Source of the DNA: a virus
Virus record (IMG/VR): IMGVR_UViG_3300000477_000001
Span: 1 to 54,932 of that record
Length of the DNA stretch: 54,932 nucleotides
Direction: 5' to 3' (one strand)
The notes beneath the pieces are model-generated. The model did not search any database. It was not told where the DNA came from and worked only from the letters and a program-made list of their open reading frames with translations. Positions 51,925 to 54,932 of this stretch are shown here, in pieces (the stretch's first letter is position 1; each line of letters begins with the position of its first letter). The position numbers and the translations under genes were made by a program.

Positions 51925-53094
51925 ATGCAGATGGATCGAATCATTGATTTCCTACTCAACTACATGCCTTCCCGACGAAGGGATACATGGGTTTACCTTG
52001 GACAAAACATAGCCACGAACGAGACCCCAAACTACTTCGCCGGACTTGTATATAGGATCGATGCACCTGCCTCCGCAGTCAATGGCTTCTTTATTCTTTG
52101 CACCGAGAATGTATCCACTCCTGTCGACTGGGACATGTATGACTATGTTAACAATGAGCTGCAGCGCACAGACACCCTTCATGTACCCAGCGAATTCTTA
52201 GTTGTTCTTACCAAGAGCGACCGAGATGCAATTACAGAACCCTACGATCCTAACTTCGTTCCCTTCTTAGGGATGCTCGAATTTGAAGATACGGGGGAAG
52301 ATCAATATCCATCTGTCATCATCCCTGAGCATGAGCTTCATATCATCCTTAGAGATGCGGGCATACCCTTTGTCAAGTGGGAAGAGTTGGAATACGATGT
52401 GCGCACTATGCGCTACCTTATCGTCCGCCCCGCAGTAGAGCAATTCTACAAGTACTTCCCTATCATTGAACATGAGACCATTCCTGTACAAGCCCAGGGG
52501 CGCTTTGAGAAGGAGTTGCCTAAGGATCCTAACTTCATTCATGTAAGGGCTGTCTTTGGTACCAACGCCTCTCAAGCCGCACAAGGATCAGGAATGGGTA
52601 ACCCGTTCCAATACTACCGAGACCAGATGATCGGTGGATTGTTCATGGGTGGGCATGCCTTCGGGCGACCACAAGGACGCCCTGGACGAGCTGGGCGTAT
52701 AGCGCGAATGGCTTTCAATCACAACGACATTGTTAGCAACTTACATCATCAAGCAGTGTACAATAGCATGCTCAACCGATACGCGCGGATCAAGTATACT
52801 ATCAACGGAAACAAGGTTGAAGGGTATCATACCGGTGCTCGTTATGTTACCATTGAATGGGGGTATATGAGCGATGATTGGGAAGACATCCCACATGATC
52901 GTAAACTTGAAGTACGTGAGTTAGCCGCCGCTTACGCTCTTCGTACCTTTGGTAATCTTCGATTGCAAACCCCTGACAACTCTCCTGGCAAGGTAGACTA
53001 CTCAAGATGGATTGAACGAGCTGGAGAGCTAGAAGAGAAGATTCTTACTCACTGGCATGAGTTCACCAAGCCTATTGTGGTTAGGAACCGCTAA
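51925..53094 (+). CDS. Hypothetical virion structural protein
   Basis: 389 residues, soluble, with a Gly/Arg-rich flexible loop near 245-265 (GRPQGRPGRAGR). The first half shares a theme with the preceding protein's last domain: STPVDWDMYDYV here and FTPVDWSKYEIT there, each followed by a PDE/TKSDRDAI helix. The two may therefore carry the same fold and bind each other. It is placed with tail/neck genes; no exact function is recognised. Confidence 0.7.
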   Translation: MQMDRIIDFLLNYMPSRRRDTWVYLGQNIATNETPNYFAGLVYRIDAPASAVNGFFILCTENVSTPVDWDMYDYVNNELQRTDTLHVPSEFLVVLTKSDRDAITEPYDPNFVPFLGMLEFEDTGEDQYPSVIIPEHELHIILRDAGIPFVKWEELEYDVRTMRYLIVRPAVEQFYKYFPIIEHETIPVQAQGRFEKELPKDPNFIHVRAVFGTNASQAAQGSGMGNPFQYYRDQMIGGLFMGGHAFGRPQGRPGRAGRIARMAFNHNDIVSNLHHQAVYNSMLNRYARIKYTINGNKVEGYHTGARYVTIEWGYMSDDWEDIPHDRKLEVRELAAAYALRTFGNLRLQTPDNSPGKVDYSRWIERAGELEEKILTHWHEFTKPIVVRNR

Positions 53095-53102
53095 TTAGCG
53101 GT
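53087..53102. promoter_or_regulatory. ACCGCTAATTAGCGGT, extended gap palindrome
   Basis: A perfect 16-bp palindrome containing the CTAATTAG core and overlapping the stop of the previous gene, 61 nt before the next start. Confidence 0.4.
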
Positions 53103-53162
53103 CCGCTAACACATCCATAGACATGATTTTACTCTCAGTATGAAATGGGAAGGAGAATCACC

Positions 53163-53411
53163 ATGCCGACACAAGACTCTACAACAGGACCCGCTAAGCC
53201 GGGCATGTTCACACATGTGGAAGAGACTATGGACCCGTTGGTTGCGTCCGTCACGGAGATGCACGATGAGGCCGTCCACTATGCAGTACTGGCGGAAAGG
53301 TATCGTACGGCATTGATTATGGTTGCTGGCGGCAATGAAATAAGTGCAGACACTCGTGAGGTCATAACAGCTTTACTAGGCAAGGAAATGCCGAATGAGA
53401 ACGGTGAATAA
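53163..53411 (+). CDS. Hypothetical protein
   Basis: An 82-residue helical acidic protein, not recognised. ATG 53163 follows ggaaggag at good spacing. It overlaps the phosphoesterase gene by 17 nt. Confidence 0.65.
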   Translation: MPTQDSTTGPAKPGMFTHVEETMDPLVASVTEMHDEAVHYAVLAERYRTALIMVAGGNEISADTREVITALLGKEMPNENGE

Positions 53412-53955
53412 GAACGTCTTCTTCGCGGCAGACCCTCACCTTCATCATGCTAACATCCTCACCTTCAAGAAAGATGATGGTACCCCATTAAGGGACTTCA
53501 AGACCATTGATGAGATGAACGTATACATCATTGAGGCCTACAATTCTGTGGTCAAACCCGATGATAAGTTATACATCTTGGGTGATATGGTAATGAAGGA
53601 CAGTGCGTGGGCTCATGAGATCTTGGGTGAGATCAATGGAGAGAAAATCCTAATTCGCGGGAACCATGATCGCGCCAAGTTATCTATCTATGCCCGATAC
53701 TTCAAAGATGTACGTAGTGAGATCACTTACCGGCTAGCCAATGGCCAACATGTCATCTTTACCCATCGCCCGGTTGTCCTTCATGAAGACCACAAGCTTG
53801 TGTTCAACGTTCATGGACACACCCACCATAAACACCTGGACGACTGGAGGTATTACAATTTGTGTCCTGAGGTCGCGGGATATGTACCCTATAGTTGGGA
53901 CTACCTGCATAAGGTGTTTATGGAGACGTTGAAGCAGAAAGGTCTTCTTCATTAG
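53395..53955 (+). CDS. Small calcineurin-like metallophosphoesterase
   Basis: Metal-binding motifs in order are ADPHLHH, GDMV, RGNHDR and HGHTHH, all in 186 residues, a minimal phosphoesterase. Such phage enzymes are often 2',3'-cyclic or nucleotide phosphodiesterases. It lies immediately before the RNA gene cluster, so a role in RNA end processing is conceivable. ATG 53395 lies in the end of the previous gene; GTG 53404 is an alternative start. Confidence 0.85.
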   Translation: MRTVNKNVFFAADPHLHHANILTFKKDDGTPLRDFKTIDEMNVYIIEAYNSVVKPDDKLYILGDMVMKDSAWAHEILGEINGEKILIRGNHDRAKLSIYARYFKDVRSEITYRLANGQHVIFTHRPVVLHEDHKLVFNVHGHTHHKHLDDWRYYNLCPEVAGYVPYSWDYLHKVFMETLKQKGLLH

Positions 53956-54201
53956 TCCCCAATTTTTTTTTGTACTGGATTGGAATCACTACGAGGCAGG
54001 TGGGGACATTGTAATGTACAAGCTTCACATCCCTTCCAGTGGTGCAACACCGGTTTGATGAGGTGCTGTGGATTTCTTCCACTAAGTAATAACATGATAC
54101 AGGTAATGCAACGCCAGCAGAATAACAATCTCGTCTTCGCCAATGAAGATTGGAATAGGGAGAGAAGTGTGCGGCGTTAAGGGTTACCCTTTATGAGATG
54201 T
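53956..54201. other. Gap before the RNA cluster, no confident gene
   Basis: This stretch begins with a run of nine T (53962-53970) and has no frame with a ribosome site. The longest plausible ATG frame (54094-54180, 28 codons, MIQVMQRQQNNN...) lacks one. An unrecognised leader or remnant is possible. Confidence 0.4.
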
Positions 54202-54229
54202 AACGTCGCCACTAGGCGACGTTTTTTTT
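54202..54229 (+). terminator. Intrinsic terminator
   Basis: AACGTCGCC (54202-54210), ACTA loop, GGCGACGTT (54215-54223), T run. It separates upstream transcription from the RNA cluster promoter 25 nt later. Confidence 0.92.
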
Positions 54230-54253
54230 GCCCCGCTATGATATGCCTACAAG

Positions 54254-54262
54254 TATATTATA
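54254..54262 (+). promoter_or_regulatory. TATATTATA promoter-like element of the RNA cluster
   Basis: AAGTATATTATAGCATAG lies just after a terminator and ahead of the tRNA-like genes, with no coding gene behind it. The predicted start point is near 54266. Confidence 0.6.
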
Positions 54263-54265
54263 GCA

Positions 54266-54433
54266 TAGGCAGGGTTCTTTGAAATCATGAGAGAAGGGAG
54301 TAACTAGGAATTGAAACACAGGGGCATATGCCCATGTGTGATAGAAAGGCTAGGTAGTCGACCCGAGCTGATCGGGCGGAGGATTCAACCACGTTGAGGC
54401 CAGGAGGTGATGGCGGCGTGACTCAACATATAT
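54266..54433 (+). ncRNA. Leader or unidentified structured RNA ahead of the tRNA genes
   Basis: No gene fits, but several helices do: ACACA/TGTGT around GGGC-ATAT-GCCC (54316-54339), CCCGA/TCGGG (about 54362-54376), and TCAAC/GTTGA. Near its end a strong aggaggtg is followed by ATG-GCG-GCG-TGA, a four-codon frame. It may be a processed leader of the tRNA transcript or a separate RNA. Confidence 0.4.
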
Positions 54434-54578
54434 GCAGATGTGGGCAAAGTGCAGCCGAGCGCGTGCTGTGAGGTAAAGCCACCGGACTGCTAATCCGGCG
54501 GGGACAAGCGTGAATGGTACCGAGTGATCATTAGGTGCTATAAGCTCCCCACTGTAGGTTCAAATCCTACCGTCTGCA
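54434..54578 (+). tRNA. tRNA-Ser(GCT), greatly enlarged
   Basis: Acceptor GCAGATG (54434-54440) pairs with CGTCTGC (54571-54577). The anticodon arm is CCGGA-CTGCTAA-TCCGG with anticodon GCT (54489-54491). The T-arm is GTAGG-TTCAAAT-CCTAC. The gene spans 145 nt instead of about 90. The D-loop (54446-54477) holds an extra 6-bp hairpin (54450-54470), and the variable region is about 52 nt with a GGGGA/TCCCC stem. Sequence identity with ordinary tRNA-Ser is otherwise good. Confidence 0.75.
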
Positions 54579-54584
54579 TCTATT

Positions 54585-54658
54585 GGGCTGGCATGTACCA
54601 AGGCTGGCGAGTCTCCCTTGCAAGGAGACTGTGGAGGGTTCGATTCCCTCGCGGTCCA
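54585..54658 (+). tRNA. tRNA-Ala(TGC), degenerate D-arm
   Basis: Acceptor GGGCTGG pairs with GCGGTCC with one mismatch and contains G3:U70, the alanine identity pair. The anticodon arm is TCTCC-CTTGCAA-GGAGA with TGC at 54619-54621. The T-arm is GAGGG-TTCGATT-CCCTC. Length is 74 nt. A normal 4-bp D-stem cannot be drawn, and position 8 is C rather than T, so it may be non-functional or unusual. Confidence 0.65.
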
Positions 54659-54668
54659 CGAATGCTTT

Positions 54669-54714
54669 GCGGTGAAGCTGTCTATGGGTAGGTTAACGTG
54701 ACCTACTAAACCGC
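54669..54714 (+). other. Hairpin between RNA genes
   Basis: An outer GCGGT/ACCGC stem and an inner GTAGGT-taacgtg-ACCTAC hairpin. It could be a spacer processing signal or a small RNA. Confidence 0.4.
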
Positions 54715-54717
54715 TCT

Positions 54718-54839
54718 ATATGGGCCTCGGACGTCGGAGGCGGAGGGAGTATATAACAACGACACAAGATGGGTTGACTTGCGCCCGTCAAAAGGCAAGC
54801 TACAGATACTCCGGTAAGACTAAGTCTTACCGCCCATAT
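54718..54839 (+). ncRNA. tRNA-like four-way junction RNA of unknown class
   Basis: ATATGGGC (54718-54725) pairs with GCCCATAT (54832-54839), like an acceptor stem. Inside are three arms: CCTC/GAGG; a 7-bp GGAGTAT/ATACTCC stem with a large loop where TTGAC/GTCAA and CTTGC/GCAAG interlock as a pseudoknot; and CGGTAAGAC-TAA-GTCTTACCG. The geometry is a cloverleaf, but there is no TTC T-loop and no anticodon loop, so it is not an ordinary tRNA. Confidence 0.5.
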
Positions 54840-54849
54840 TTCTTAAAGT

Positions 54850-54932
54850 ACGGGCATGGCGGAATTGGCAGACGCGCGGAGCGATGTGACAACCCGTGCG
54901 GCTTGCAAGTCACAGACAAGCCGCGATGCAGG
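54850..54932 (+). tRNA. tRNA-Leu-like gene, enlarged, cut by the window edge
   Basis: ACGGGCA then TGGCGGAATTGGCAGACGC is a near-perfect leucine-type acceptor start and D-arm. What follows is not a normal anticodon arm. GTGAC (54886-54890) can pair with GTCAC (54909-54913) across an 18-nt loop. GCGGCTTG pairs with CAAGCCGC (54898-54905, 54917-54924) as an alternative. The T-arm is outside the window, so identity and anticodon are unresolved. Confidence 0.5.

Noticed and set aside
53980-54180. Open frame of 66 codons from a TTG, or 28 codons from ATG 54094
   Set aside because: No ribosome site, odd composition and no homology cue; I left the stretch as unassigned.
1-54932. CRISPR array, insertion sequence, integrase or attachment site
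   Set aside because: No regularly spaced direct repeats, transposase or integrase motifs were found in the window.

Overview
This window is part of the genome of a large tailed bacteriophage of the T4 superfamily (myovirus-like). The evidence is a T4-type head module in the classic order portal, prohead protease/scaffold and major capsid protein. It is joined by a T4-type replication and recombination set: Rad50/gp46-like ATPase, UvsX/RecA, DnaB-like helicase with a loader, a gp32-like candidate and a family A DNA polymerase fragment. There are also a sigma factor, RNA-repair enzymes and a tRNA/RNA cluster. ADP-heptose biosynthesis genes point to a Gram-negative host; I cannot name the host or a close relative from sequence alone.

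Layout. 1-17.3 kb, plus strand: terminase large subunit interrupted by an intein (5' end outside the window), sigma factor, C-terminal half of a split DNA polymerase A, Rad50-like protein, ssDNA-binding candidate, MazG-like pyrophosphohydrolase, a membrane protein, a class II glutamine amidotransferase, a P-loop kinase-like protein, FolE, QueD and RecA/UvsX. 17.4-22.6 kb: RecB/Cas4-like nuclease, then a heptose module (HldE-like, epimerase, GmhA-like). 22.7-31.7 kb: RNA repair and nucleotide genes (Rnl1-type ligase, ThyX, second RNA ligase, polynucleotide kinase-phosphatase), an M23 peptidase, HAD, SLOG and metallophosphoesterase proteins. 31.7-34.0 kb, minus strand: replicative helicase and its loader. 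34.0-34.27 kb: a probable structured non-coding RNA with its own terminator. 34.3-40.8 kb: small, mostly single-gene units, many with their own promoter and terminator. 40.8-47.9 kb, minus strand: capsid module plus a RecU-like nuclease. 48.0-53.1 kb, plus strand: virion proteins, including a 998-residue LamG-plus-repeat protein. 53.2-54.9 kb: a phosphoesterase, then an RNA gene cluster with unusually large tRNA-like genes.

Regulation. The clearest new signal is a promoter-like element, GTATATTAT(A), found eleven times on the plus strand in gaps. In four cases its first T lies exactly 12 nt before the ATG, which predicts leaderless mRNAs. In most others the predicted start point falls at the beginning of a Shine-Dalgarno sequence. 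No -35 element is shared, so it resembles T4 late promoters, and the sigma factor at 2719 is a natural candidate to read it. A second recurrent gap motif, the palindrome ACTAATTAGT, sits near many gene starts on both strands.

Together the genes describe a phage that carries its own replication, recombination and transcription control. It makes thymidylate and probably a 7-deazaguanine precursor, activates heptose, repairs cleaved RNA and supplies tRNAs. All calls come from reading the sequence; no database search or folding program was run.
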